Source: Vibrio hibernica
GTDB lineage: Bacteria; Pseudomonadota; Gammaproteobacteria; Enterobacterales; Vibrionaceae
Length of the DNA stretch: 34,698 nt
Direction of reading: 5' to 3'
NCBI RefSeq assembly: GCF_015223435.1
Contig: NZ_VHKO01000027.1
Span: forward strand, 1-34,698
A model generated the notes under the pieces. It was not told where the DNA came from and ran no database searches. It was given only the letters and a program-made list of their open reading frames with translations. The position numbers and the translations under genes were made by a program. Positions within the stretch are counted from its first letter, which is position 1; each line of letters begins with the position of its first letter. Shown piece by piece: positions 8,257 to 16,628 of the stretch.

Positions 8257-9288
8257 TTAGTTATTGCTGTGCAACTCACTGTTTAGTTCAACCGCAGATT
8301 TATTGGTTAAGCATTCAATTTTACCCGTCACAGAGTTACGACGGAATAGAAGATCAGGCGTACCAGAAAGGTCACGTGCTTTTGCTACTTCTACTTCATG
8401 ACCAGAAGCATCAAGCATGGTTACTTTAGTACCGGCTGTGATGTAAAGACCTGACTCAATCGTACAGCGATCTCCTAATGGGAAACCAAGGCCAGCATTG
8501 GCACCAAGTAGGCTGTTTTCACCAATCTTAATAACAACCTTACCACCGCCAGAAAGCGTACCCATAATAGAAGCACCACCACCAATATCCGAACCTTCGC
8601 CAACCATAACGCCAGCTGAGATACGTCCTTCAACCATGCTTACACCCGTTGTACCGGCGTTGAAGTTAATGAAACCTTCATGCATAACCGTTGTGCCTTC
8701 ACCCACATGAGCGCCAAGACGAACGCGCGAAGTATCTGCAATACGCACACCAGTTGGAACAATGTAATCCACCATTTTAGGGAATTTATCTACGCAATCG
8801 ACAGTGATAACTTCACCATTAAGACGAGCTTCAATTTGACGACTTGCCAGTTCAGGTAAATCGATTGGACCTTGGTTCGTCCAAGCAATGTTATGCAGTA
8901 AACCAAAGATACCATCAAGCACAATACCGTGCGGTTTAGCTAGACGGTGAGAGATTAATTGTAGCTTCAAGAAACCTTCAGCAACAGAGGTTGGTTGCTC
9001 ATCAGTCGCTAAAATAACTAACACTAATGCCGCTGACGCTTGAGTTGCTTTTTCTGCAAAGTCAGCATTAGCAACATCACCCTGGGCTGCAAATGCAGTT
9101 GATAGCTCAGAGGCAATTGCAGATGTGATCTCAATAGCTTGGTTACCTTGTTTGTAGCCAGTAACTTGAGAAACGGCAGCAACTAAAGCGTCAGATGGAT
9201 TTAATACTGGGTGAGGGAAGAATGCTTCAATGATTTTACCATCACGGTTTTTGGTTGCGGTGCCGAAGGCAAGTGCGAAATTAGCCAT
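8257..9288 (-). CDS. dapD: 2,3,4,5-tetrahydropyridine-2,6-dicarboxylate N-succinyltransferase, long form
   Basis: Transfers succinyl from succinyl-CoA to tetrahydrodipicolinate in the succinylase branch of lysine and meso-diaminopimelate synthesis. The 343 residues correspond to the longer DapD type, not the 274-residue E. coli type. The second half shows the hexapeptide-repeat left-handed beta-helix of acyltransferases: RLGAHVGEGTTVMHEGFINFNAG, MVEGRISAGVMVGEGSDIGGGASIMG, IKIGENSLLGANAGLGFPLGD. The ATG start at 9288 begins MANFALAFGTATKNRDG. It is monocistronic, with a clear terminator downstream. Confident from family-wide conservation. Confidence 0.96.
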   Translation of the reverse strand: MANFALAFGTATKNRDGKIIEAFFPHPVLNPSDALVAAVSQVTGYKQGNQAIEITSAIASELSTAFAAQGDVANADFAEKATQASAALVLVILATDEQPTSVAEGFLKLQLISHRLAKPHGIVLDGIFGLLHNIAWTNQGPIDLPELASRQIEARLNGEVITVDCVDKFPKMVDYIVPTGVRIADTSRVRLGAHVGEGTTVMHEGFINFNAGTTGVSMVEGRISAGVMVGEGSDIGGGASIMGTLSGGGKVVIKIGENSLLGANAGLGFPLGDRCTIESGLYITAGTKVTMLDASGHEVEVAKARDLSGTPDLLFRRNSVTGKIECLTNKSAVELNSELHSNN

Positions 9289-9445
9289 TTAAGATGTCTC
9301 TCCATGTCAAAATAGTGGGCTTGTGTGATTTGGAATATATCAATCAGATTGCCCATTGAATGTAATGTTGTTAGGCCAATCATAATGATTGCTTGCCTAG
9401 GTGGAAAGGCTTGAAATGAAAATAATCACAATTGATGATGGTTTC

Positions 9446-10045
9446 TCATGAATGTTCTTGTTGAATGTCAGTATTTTTTGAAGGTAAAACTATTTGAGCG
9501 GGTAAAGGCAGGAAAACTAATTCCTGTTGAAGTACTTTAGTCATCGCTAAATAAAACGCACAGCAGCCACAAATGATTCCCATAATGCTGGATAAAATGT
9601 TAATGCTGGAAAATGGTAGAAATTGATGCAGAGCGAGTAAAAAATACACCACGGCTAAGGTGAGGAAAATTATAAAATCCAGTCGACTTAAACGATGAGC
9701 CATAATAGTCATAGTGCTAGTGAAAACAGCCCATAAAATGAAATAAGACCCCACTAAAGCTGCGGGTGGTGTCGGGACGATATTAAGAGCAGGAAGCAAT
9801 AAGATCCCCACATAAGATAGCCAATAAAGACCATAGGCACTGAAAGTGATCCCTGCAAAGCTGTAACCATGCTTATACGCTTGTAGACCTACCAGTAATT
9901 GCGTTGCGCCACCGAAAACGAGTGCCATCGAAATCACTAATGCATTCAATGGAAATACGCCTAAGCCATGTAAGCTAATTAAAATACTGGTGATACTAAA
10001 GCCGAATAGGCCAAGTGGAGTGTAATCAATGGAGGCGTTTTTCAT
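9446..10045 (-). CDS. SatP/YaaH-type (GPR1/FUN34) acetate transporter
   Basis: A membrane protein of about 199 residues with six predicted hydrophobic segments, the size and layout of the acetate-uptake family (E. coli SatP, 188 residues). The diagnostic N-terminal motif NPAPLGLMGF is present as IDYTPLGLFGF right after the chosen start. Further family traits are GGATQLLVGLQAYKHG, FSAYGLYWLSYV and, near the end, IICGCCAFYLAM. ATG at 10045 is preferred because it puts the motif at the usual place; an in-frame ATG at 10090 adds 15 residues, and neither has a clear ribosome site. The substrate is probably acetate, possibly succinate or propionate. A perfect 18-bp palindrome overlaps the likely promoter. 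Confidence 0.85.
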   Translation of the reverse strand: MKNASIDYTPLGLFGFSITSILISLHGLGVFPLNALVISMALVFGGATQLLVGLQAYKHGYSFAGITFSAYGLYWLSYVGILLLPALNIVPTPPAALVGSYFILWAVFTSTMTIMAHRLSRLDFIIFLTLAVVYFLLALHQFLPFSSINILSSIMGIICGCCAFYLAMTKVLQQELVFLPLPAQIVLPSKNTDIQQEHS

Positions 10046-10120
10046 AGTTTGCGGATGATTAGTAATTGAACATACCAATACTAATATCATTGAAATAACG
10101 ACTTGTAAATAATCGCATTC

Positions 10121-10138
10121 AATATTGTATACAATATT
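10121..10138 (-). promoter_or_regulatory. Perfect 18-bp palindrome before the satP-like gene, GntR-type operator candidate
   Basis: AATATTGTATACAATATT is fully self-complementary. It contains ATTGTATACAAT, the shape of sites bound by FadR-subfamily (FCD) GntR regulators. It overlaps a possible -10 TACAAT (10129-10124) that is 17 bases from TTCACT (10152-10147). A repressor here would block transcription of the acetate-type transporter. Confidence 0.55.
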
Positions 10139-10151
10139 TCATTTACAGTGA

Positions 10152-10183
10152 AAAGCTAACTGAAAAATAGAACCGTTAGCTTT
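10152..10183 (-). terminator. Stem-loop after the marC-type gene, weak terminator
   Basis: AAAGCTAAC and GTTAGCTTT pair with a 14-base loop; on the minus strand only four T's end the structure. It starts 22 bases after the stop of the MarC-family gene. Confidence 0.45.
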
Positions 10184-10204
10184 AAATTAAGGGGACTAGA
10201 TGCG

Positions 10205-10846
10205 CTATGAAAAAGTCTTATAAGCTTGCTCGACTCCTTCGATAAACATTTGAGTTCCGATAACAGCCAAGATAAGACCCATCATACGAGTGACCACGTC
10301 TAAAGCACTTGGGCCAATGGCTTTAACAAGGCGTTCACCAAAAACAAAGATAAAATAAGTCAGCACACATAATAATCCAAAAGACACAATGGTGATGATC
10401 AGCTGGGTAAATCCACCAGAAGCGGCAAAGTTCATCGCGGTGGCAATGGTTCCTGGGCCAGCAAGAAGCGGTGTTGCAAGTGGTGATACCGCAAGACCTA
10501 AAGCCGCTTGCTTTTGAGCTTGCAGATCGGCGCCATGTGTTTTAGGTTTCTCCGCTAATCCTTTCCCTTGCAACATATGAAAGCCAATCAAAAAGACTAA
10601 AATACCGCCCGTAATACGCAATGCATACAAGGTGATACCAAAAACGTCAAAGATGATTTTTCCACTTACGGCAAAAATAGCAATGATAACAAAAGCGATG
10701 AAAGTGGATCTCAGTGCAATAGATTTTGTTGTTTCTCTATCATCACCTTTGGTTAATCCTAAGAAGATAGGAGTGTTTGATATTGGATTCATTATGGCAA
10801 AAAAGCCCATGAAAACCGTTAAAATATGAATTATCAATTCTTTCAT
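10205..10846 (-). CDS. MarC-family integral membrane protein
   Basis: A 213-residue protein of the MarC/YchE (UPF0056) family, with six hydrophobic segments. Family traits are FFAIMNPISNTPIFLGLT near the N-terminus, ITGGILVFLIGFHMLQG in the middle, the conserved SPLATPLLAGPGTIATAM and the final DVVTRMMGLILAVIGTQMFIEG. The biochemical role of the family is unsettled; the old link of MarC to antibiotic resistance was not upheld. ATG at 10846 is chosen because AAGGA lies 6 bases upstream, while the ATG at 10852 would abut it. It has no operon partner. Confidence 0.9.
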   Translation of the reverse strand: MKELIIHILTVFMGFFAIMNPISNTPIFLGLTKGDDRETTKSIALRSTFIAFVIIAIFAVSGKIIFDVFGITLYALRITGGILVFLIGFHMLQGKGLAEKPKTHGADLQAQKQAALGLAVSPLATPLLAGPGTIATAMNFAASGGFTQLIITIVSFGLLCVLTYFIFVFGERLVKAIGPSALDVVTRMMGLILAVIGTQMFIEGVEQAYKTFS

Positions 10847-10939
10847 TATCATTCCTTTGAGGTAAAAACTGTCCGTATTTAAATGCCGATGAAATAGACG
10901 TTCGTGTAGTCAGTATAAACGGTATATACCATAAACAAT

Positions 10940-10973
10940 AAAGGCAATAACGGCGTGTGCTGTTATTGCCTTT
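10940..10973 (-). terminator. Strong stem-loop after yebG
   Basis: AAAGGCAATAAC pairs with GTTATTGCCTTT, extendable inward to about 15 pairs with one G-U pair. On the minus strand it follows the yebG stop by about 30 bases. The trailing T tract is interrupted (CCTTTATTGTTT). Confidence 0.65.
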
Positions 10974-11004
10974 TGATTAATGAGAGCAAAACATGGGATG
11001 GATA

Positions 11005-11307
11005 TTAAGCCACTTGCTCTTCATCGTTAGAAGCTGGTTCTTCTACGGTTTCTTTTTTGGCCTTTTTCGGTGCTGGTTTACGTTTAGCACCGAGCGCATA
11101 AAGTACTTCTTCTTTGTTTTGAGCAAGATAAAGAGACAATTCTTCTTTCTTCGCATCATCTTCAATCAGCTTACTGGTTTCTAGCAAAGTAAAAAGCTCA
11201 TCCGCGATATCGAGCATTTTGTCATAAGCGTCTGCTTCAGCTTTAGAAGTAAAAGTCATCTTCTCTTCTCCGTTGCGTTCCACCACGTACTTGACGATTA
11301 CAGCCAT
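11005..11307 (-). CDS. yebG: YebG-family SOS-induced protein
   Basis: A 100-residue small protein matching YebG of E. coli (96 residues), which is induced by DNA damage under LexA and has no established molecular role. The N-terminus MAVIVKYVVERNGEEKMTFTSKAEADAYDKMLD is nearly the family consensus. The C-terminal part (from about residue 75) is charged and low-complexity, with a KRKPAPKKAKK basic stretch followed by an acidic tail. A LexA box starts 31 bases upstream of ATG, which supports both the identification and SOS control. It is transcribed alone. Confidence 0.93.
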   Translation of the reverse strand: MAVIVKYVVERNGEEKMTFTSKAEADAYDKMLDIADELFTLLETSKLIEDDAKKEELSLYLAQNKEEVLYALGAKRKPAPKKAKKETVEEPASNDEEQVA

Positions 11308-11337
11308 GGTTATCCCCGTATTATATAAGTTTATTTG

Positions 11338-11357
11338 AACTGGTTTTTTATACAGTT
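11338..11357 (-). promoter_or_regulatory. LexA (SOS) box of yebG
   Basis: The minus strand reads CTGTATAAAAAACCAG, fitting CTG-N10-CAG with flanking AA/TT. A TATAAT (11325-11320) lies between it and the start codon. Together with yebG being a known LexA target, this is a strong call. Confidence 0.85.
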
Positions 11358-11619
11358 TTTTTGTGTGTTTGTCCAGTTGGGGAAAGTCTTATTGATGGTT
11401 ACGAAATGGTTATCACGAACCGAGATGGGCGAGCGTGATTCAGGATCTCTAGCCGGCGGTTAGGACTTAAATCGCTGCGAGAGATCTAGTGCCTTTCTGC
11501 TAATTAGCTGTCGTTGTGTTATAACAAGTCGTTAATTTTTTATACACGTTCGACTTGTGTCCAATTAGCGGCTTTCGTTACACTCCCATTCTCATTCAAA
11601 TACCAAAGAAAGTTGTGCC
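11358..11619. other. Divergent yebG-cybC intergenic region with two stem-loops
   Basis: No gene was found here. It holds GATCTCT / AGAGATC (11444-11450 with 11480-11486) in a segment that shares TTCAGGATCTC with 27700-27710. It also holds ACAAGTCG / CGACTTGT (11524-11531 with 11551-11558) within about 100 bases of the cytochrome gene start. The first may be a remnant of a dispersed intergenic repeat; the second could affect expression of the cytochrome gene. Confidence 0.4.
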
Positions 11620-12003
11620 ATGAAAAAATTAATTCCATTTATTGCCTTATTGATTACCGCGAATGTGTATGCTGCCGGATCGGATCTGAAAGCCACCATG
11701 AAAGAAATGAAACTCGAATTCAATCATGCGGCTGAAGCGCAAAGCATTAGTGAGATGCAAGTGCCAGTTACCAACATGACAAACTTGATCAATAAAGCCA
11801 AGTTAGGTACTTATCCGCCAGAAAAACAAGATTTGTACTTAGAAGGTTTCAATAAACTAACGGTTGCACTGAATAATGTAGAGGCAGATCTGGAAGCTGG
11901 GAATCTTGAGCAAGCACAGAAAGAGCTACGTCAAGTCGACAAACTTCGTATTGAATATCATGCTAAGCGCAATCCAAGTATCTGGAGTAAATTGTTCGGT
12001 TGA
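11620..12003 (+). CDS. cybC: Cytochrome b562-like periplasmic protein
   Basis: A 127-residue protein with a Sec signal peptide (MKKLIPFIALLITANVYAAG, cleavage probably after YAA or near it). The mature part is a predicted four-helix bundle of the soluble cytochrome b562 family. In that family heme b is bound by an N-terminal Met and a C-terminal His. Candidates here are the Met in LKATMKEMKLEF and the His in RIEYHAKRNPS. There is no CXXCH, so heme would not be covalently linked. Its electron-transfer partner is unknown. It stands alone, convergent with the LysR gene. Sequence similarity to E. coli CybC is modest, so heme binding is inferred. Confidence 0.75.
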   Translation: MKKLIPFIALLITANVYAAGSDLKATMKEMKLEFNHAAEAQSISEMQVPVTNMTNLINKAKLGTYPPEKQDLYLEGFNKLTVALNNVEADLEAGNLEQAQKELRQVDKLRIEYHAKRNPSIWSKLFG

Positions 12004-12042
12004 TGTGTGTGTGAATTGCCGAATTAGATTAAGTGAATATAA

Positions 12043-12939
12043 CTAATCATACTTAGGCTGTTTCCATTCAGAGCTAAAATCAATGAAGCTTTTTAATAGT
12101 GGGCTTTGGTATTTTTCTGTATGCACCAGTAACCAGAATCGACGAGTCATGTCGAGAGGTAACGGAATTTCAACAACTCGTTTGTTTTGAATGGCGGAAT
12201 TCGCAGCCAAACGAGATAAACACGCGAGGCCAAGGTTGGCGGTGGTGGCGTTTAAAATAGCTTCCGTCGTATTAAGCTGAAAAGCCTCGTACCAATTTTC
12301 TAATCTTGGCGCGATGGTGCGTAAGAAAAACTCTCGAGTTCCGGAACCTGCTTCTCGTAATAACCATTTACTCGACTCTAAATCACGCATTAATATTTCT
12401 GGTTTCTGAGACAACGGATGGTCGGGTGAGCACACTACACACATTTCATCTTGGCCCCATTCTTTTGCTAAGATTTTTTCCGACTGAATCTTCCCTTCGA
12501 TCAAACCAATATCGAGCTGATAATCGATCAATTTTTGACAAATTAGCGCCGTATTAGAAATGAATAAACTTTGTTGTTGATGCTGTGTTTGTTGGCGAAA
12601 ATCTCGTAGAAGATAAGGGGCAAGATGATTACCAATCGTATCACTAGCACCGAGCTTCAATTCGCCATTAAGCGTATTACTCTGTTTAAAAAGATCGCCA
12701 ATATCTTGCGTTCTATGGAGCAATTCATCAGCTAGTGGTAGTAAGCGCTTACCTTCTTGGTTGAGCACCAAGCGATTATTCACTCGATCAAATAAAGAAT
12801 GTCCTAACTGCTTTTCTAATTCCGCTAAAGATAAACTCACCGCCGCTTTGGATAGAAATAATTTTTCAGCCGATATCGTTAGCGTTTTGTGCTTGGTGAT
12901 GGTCGCAAATACTTTGATCTGCTTGAGTGTGATATTCAT
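12043..12939 (-). CDS. LysR-family transcriptional regulator, YeiE-like
   Basis: A 298-residue LysR-type regulator. The N-terminal winged helix-turn-helix (about 1-60) reads ITLKQIKVFATITKHKTLTISAEKLFLSKAAVSLSLAELEKQLG, and a substrate-binding domain follows. The SDTIGNHLAPYLL segment, the VDIGxIEG-like YQLDIGLIEG and LREAGSGTRE match YeiE/CbbR-like proteins most closely. In enterobacteria YeiE is linked to sulfite tolerance. ATG at 12939 is chosen: MNITLKQIKVF aligns with the start of YeiE, and AAGG lies about 6 bases upstream. It is divergent from recC by about 100 bases; its target is not evident from the neighbours. Confidence 0.85.
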   Translation of the reverse strand: MNITLKQIKVFATITKHKTLTISAEKLFLSKAAVSLSLAELEKQLGHSLFDRVNNRLVLNQEGKRLLPLADELLHRTQDIGDLFKQSNTLNGELKLGASDTIGNHLAPYLLRDFRQQTQHQQQSLFISNTALICQKLIDYQLDIGLIEGKIQSEKILAKEWGQDEMCVVCSPDHPLSQKPEILMRDLESSKWLLREAGSGTREFFLRTIAPRLENWYEAFQLNTTEAILNATTANLGLACLSRLAANSAIQNKRVVEIPLPLDMTRRFWLLVHTEKYQSPLLKSFIDFSSEWKQPKYD

Positions 12940-13043
12940 AGACATCCTTCATATCTGAAGCCGAAAGTATGAAGCGTATAGGGATAAAAAACAATTTTAT
13001 GGTAGTCTTTTGTTATCCCACAGAAATTGTTGCCAGGTGCCTT

Positions 13044-16000
13044 GTGTTTACCATTTACCATTCCAATCAAGTTGATGTTCTTAAATCATTATTAGTGGAA
13101 CTGATTCGCTTAAATCCTCTGCAAAATCCATTCGATTCAGAGCAAATTTTGGTGCAAAGTTCAGGAATGTCACAATGGTTGAAAATGGAAATGGCGCAAG
13201 AGTTTGGTGTTGCCGCCAATTTAACCTTTCCTCTTCCCGCCACGTTTATTTGGGACATGTTCACCAAAGTCCTCACCGATGTGCCTAAACGCAGTGCTTT
13301 TAACAAAGAAGCCATGACATGGAAACTGATGCAGCTGTTGCCATTGCAATTAGAGCAGCCGGAATTCGCGCCTCTAAAACAGTATTTACAAGATGATATT
13401 GACCAGTCTAAATGCTATCAATTAGCGGAAAAAATCGCAGATACCTTTGATGGATATTTAGTCTATCGCTCTGAATGGATTGCAACGTGGGAAGCTGGGC
13501 AAGTGGTTGATGAACTCGATGGTGAGCATCCGTGGCAACCATTATTGTGGCAAGCTTTGTATGATCAAACGGTCGCGCTCGATCAATCGCCTTATCATCG
13601 TGCCAATCTTTATGACCATTTTATTGAAACGCTCGACACTATGTTGGAATGCCCACAAGGGTTGCCACCTCGATTATTTGTGTTTGGTATCACCGCGTTG
13701 CCGCCACGTTATATGGACTCTTTACATGCGCTCGGCAAACATATTGATGTGCACTTAATGTTTACCAATCCTTGCCGATTTTATTGGGGGGATATCAAAG
13801 ATCATAAATATTTGGCCAAACTTGAGGCCAAAAATCGTCAAAAAATGCATTGGTTGCAGGATAGATCTGAACTGGGCGACTTAGTGCCGCAACTTAAAGG
13901 CAGTATTGAACAAAATGCCCAACAAGAATGGCAGCAATTGCATACGGAAGATGCGGTCGGTAATAGTTTATTGGCGTCGATGGGGAAATTAGGGCGTGAT
14001 AATTTGTATTTATTATCACAGCTTGAAGCCAATGAAATCGATGCTTTTGTTGATATTCAGGCCACAAATTTGTTGCAACATATTCAAGCCGATATTTTGG
14101 AACTGCACGAGCATCAAGATGACGAGAAGCTAGAAACCAGCGTACATAAACCTGTGATCGAGCCAAATGATACCTCATTTCAACTGCATGTTTGCCATAG
14201 TCCAATGCGTGAAGTAGAAGTGCTACATGACCGATTACTAGCGATGTTTGATGCCGATCCGAGTATAAAGCCACGCGATATTATTGTGATGGTGGCGGAC
14301 ATTAATGCGTATAGCCATGCGATTCAGGCGGTGTTTGGTAATGCGCCCAACGAGCGTTTTATTCCGTATTCCATTTCTGACCGTAGCGTTGACCAAGAAA
14401 ACCCGATTCTGCAAGCTTTTATGAATTTATTGGCATTGCCGAAGTTGCGTTGCCAAGCGTCTGAATTACTTGAACTGCTTGAAGTTCCTGCTGTGATGGC
14501 GCGATTTGGTATTAAACCTGAAGAGTTCGAACGTGTGACGTCTTGGGTTGAGCAAGTCGGTATTCGCTGGGGATTGGATGAGAGCACCGCACAACAATTT
14601 GAGTTGCCGAATCAAAAAAACAATACTTGGTTATTTGGTATTGAACGCATGTTGCTTGGTTATGCGATATCGGAACAAGCGGGTTTGTTTTTAGATTCAG
14701 AAGGAAGTATTGCCCCATTTGATGAAGTGCAAGGTATGGATGCAGAGCTTGCCGGAAAGCTGGCGGAATTTGTCTCCCGTTTACAGCACTATCGTGATCA
14801 ACTGATCCAAACTCAATCCTTTGCGGATTGGCAGCATTGCTTATTTACGTTGCTAGATGATTTTTTCTTGGTGGATTTAGAAGGGGAGAGTGTTCTTACC
14901 TCGATTCGCCATTGTTTGCAACAATTACAACAGCAGCTCGAAGATGCTGGTGTAACCGATGATATTTCACCTCAAGTTCTAGAGCAATATTTGATGGACC
15001 ATTTATCCAGCTCGAAAGTGAGCCAGCGATTTTTAGCCGGACAAGTTAACTTTTGTACTTTAATGCCAATGCGCTCTATTCCATTTAAAACGGTTTGTTT
15101 ACTCGGAATGAACGATGGTTTGTATCCTCGCAGCGTTAGCCCTGAAAGTTTTGATTTGATTGCAGGACGAACTCGCCCCGGCGATCGTTCTCGTCGGGAT
15201 GATGACCGTTACTTATTTTTAGAGGCGCTGCAATCGGCTCAACAAACTTTATACATCAGCTATGTCGGACGTTCTATTCAAGATAACAGCGATAAAGAAC
15301 CGTCGGTGCTGGTGGCAGAATTACTCGAATACTGCCAGCAAAACTACGGACTTTCTGGTAGTGAACACTTATCTAGTGATGACTCTGGATCCGCTGTAGT
15401 TAATGCCATTCGTCACTTGCATCCTTTAGTGCCATTTAGTCCAAGCGCTTTTGCCTCTTCGTTCGATGGTAAAGACTCTGCTATTGCTAGCTATGCTAAA
15501 GAGTGGCTGCCGGTGGTGAGGTCTCAGCAGTTACAAGGTTCTGATAATCTAACTGCACTCGATGATGCTGAGCTCGATCCCTATATCTCTCAACTTGAAC
15601 CTGACCATTTAGGTGTGTATTCATTAGACTTACAATCCTTGCAGCGTTTTTGGCGCTTACCTGTGCGTTACTTTTTTAATCATCGTCTGAAAAGTTATTT
15701 TGATGACAGTGGCTCTTGGTCTAACTCTTTAGATGATGAGCCATTTAGTTTTAATGGTTTAGAATCTTACCAGCTAAGCGAGCACTTACTTCAATCTTGG
15801 TTGGAGATTCAATCCTCACCTAATCATTGTGGTTTAAATACTGACTTTAATTCTGTAGCGGAGCGATTTATTACTGAGAACAAAGCGCAAGGAAAACTGC
15901 CTTTGGCGGAGTTTGGTCAGTTAGCGTCGCAGCAATTAATAAATAAAGTGGAACCATTAACCCAATCTTTAGCGCAATTGATCGAGAAGCCATTAGAAGA

Positions 16001-16628
16001 TATTGAAATTGACCTGGCGATTGATATCGATCTTGATGGCGTGTCTTACCCACATAAAATTGTTGGCTGGTTAAATGGTCTTTATGCTTCAGAAGACCAG
16101 CCAAGTTTGGTGCGCTATCGTACAGGTTCATTGCACTGCGTGACCATGATGAGTTGTTGGTTAGAGCATTTATGCATGAACGCCAGTGGTTATCCACAAA
16201 CCAGTGATTTGCTGGGGCTGTCTAATAAGGATGGCTTACAACATATTCAATTTAAAGCTATGGACCAAAATGACGCCCTTAATCAATTAACGCATTTAGT
16301 TGGATTATATTATCAAGGACTGAACTCTCCATTATGGTTTGTTCCTAAAACGGCTATGGCTGGCGTTGAAACCGGATTTTTAAAATCTAATTGGGGCAGC
16401 GCAGATTCGACTTGGGTTGGATTGGATTCACCTGAGGCACAAGAGATAGCAACTAAAGTGATGGAAAAAACCTTCCAAGATGGTTATACCTTTGCCGGTG
16501 AAGGCAGCGATGATTATATCCAACGTATTTGGAAGCAATGGACGCCAGAGCTTGCGGATGAATTGTTAGAATTAGGCGTGGATGTTTTAAAGCCGATGCT
16601 CGATCAAGTCAGAAAAATACAAGTCTAA
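13044..16628 (+). CDS. recC: Exonuclease V (RecBCD) subunit RecC
   Basis: RecC is the subunit that recognises Chi and splits the strands in the RecBCD helicase-nuclease, which processes double-strand ends for RecA. The protein has about 1194 residues (E. coli 1122). Family regions are clear: FTIYHSNQVDVL at the start, ILVQSSGMSQWLKM, AANLTFPLPATFIWDMF, RLFVFGITALPPRYMDSLHALGKHIDVHLMFTNPCRFYWGDI, and RSIPFKTVCLLGMNDGLYPR. An open frame extends upstream to 12969, but homology to RecC starts at VFTIYHSN. GTG at 13044, with AGG 6 bases upstream, is therefore the likely start. recB follows after 345 bases; ptrA, which separates them in E. coli, is absent. Confidence 0.95.
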   Translation: MFTIYHSNQVDVLKSLLVELIRLNPLQNPFDSEQILVQSSGMSQWLKMEMAQEFGVAANLTFPLPATFIWDMFTKVLTDVPKRSAFNKEAMTWKLMQLLPLQLEQPEFAPLKQYLQDDIDQSKCYQLAEKIADTFDGYLVYRSEWIATWEAGQVVDELDGEHPWQPLLWQALYDQTVALDQSPYHRANLYDHFIETLDTMLECPQGLPPRLFVFGITALPPRYMDSLHALGKHIDVHLMFTNPCRFYWGDIKDHKYLAKLEAKNRQKMHWLQDRSELGDLVPQLKGSIEQNAQQEWQQLHTEDAVGNSLLASMGKLGRDNLYLLSQLEANEIDAFVDIQATNLLQHIQADILELHEHQDDEKLETSVHKPVIEPNDTSFQLHVCHSPMREVEVLHDRLLAMFDADPSIKPRDIIVMVADINAYSHAIQAVFGNAPNERFIPYSISDRSVDQENPILQAFMNLLALPKLRCQASELLELLEVPAVMARFGIKPEEFERVTSWVEQVGIRWGLDESTAQQFELPNQKNNTWLFGIERMLLGYAISEQAGLFLDSEGSIAPFDEVQGMDAELAGKLAEFVSRLQHYRDQLIQTQSFADWQHCLFTLLDDFFLVDLEGESVLTSIRHCLQQLQQQLEDAGVTDDISPQVLEQYLMDHLSSSKVSQRFLAGQVNFCTLMPMRSIPFKTVCLLGMNDGLYPRSVSPESFDLIAGRTRPGDRSRRDDDRYLFLEALQSAQQTLYISYVGRSIQDNSDKEPSVLVAELLEYCQQNYGLSGSEHLSSDDSGSAVVNAIRHLHPLVPFSPSAFASSFDGKDSAIASYAKEWLPVVRSQQLQGSDNLTALDDAELDPYISQLEPDHLGVYSLDLQSLQRFWRLPVRYFFNHRLKSYFDDSGSWSNSLDDEPFSFNGLESYQLSEHLLQSWLEIQSSPNHCGLNTDFNSVAERFITENKAQGKLPLAEFGQLASQQLINKVEPLTQSLAQLIEKPLEDIEIDLAIDIDLDGVSYPHKIVGWLNGLYASEDQPSLVRYRTGSLHCVTMMSCWLEHLCMNASGYPQTSDLLGLSNKDGLQHIQFKAMDQNDALNQLTHLVGLYYQGLNSPLWFVPKTAMAGVETGFLKSNWGSADSTWVGLDSPEAQEIATKVMEKTFQDGYTFAGEGSDDYIQRIWKQWTPELADELLELGVDVLKPMLDQVRKIQV

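Noticed and set aside
10921..10930. GGTATATACC palindrome upstream of the marC-type gene
   Set aside because: At ten AT-rich symmetric bases it is too short to call an operator.
13894..14274. 126-codon open frame antisense to recC
   Set aside because: It lies wholly inside a well-supported recC reading frame on the opposite strand, with no ribosome site or family features.
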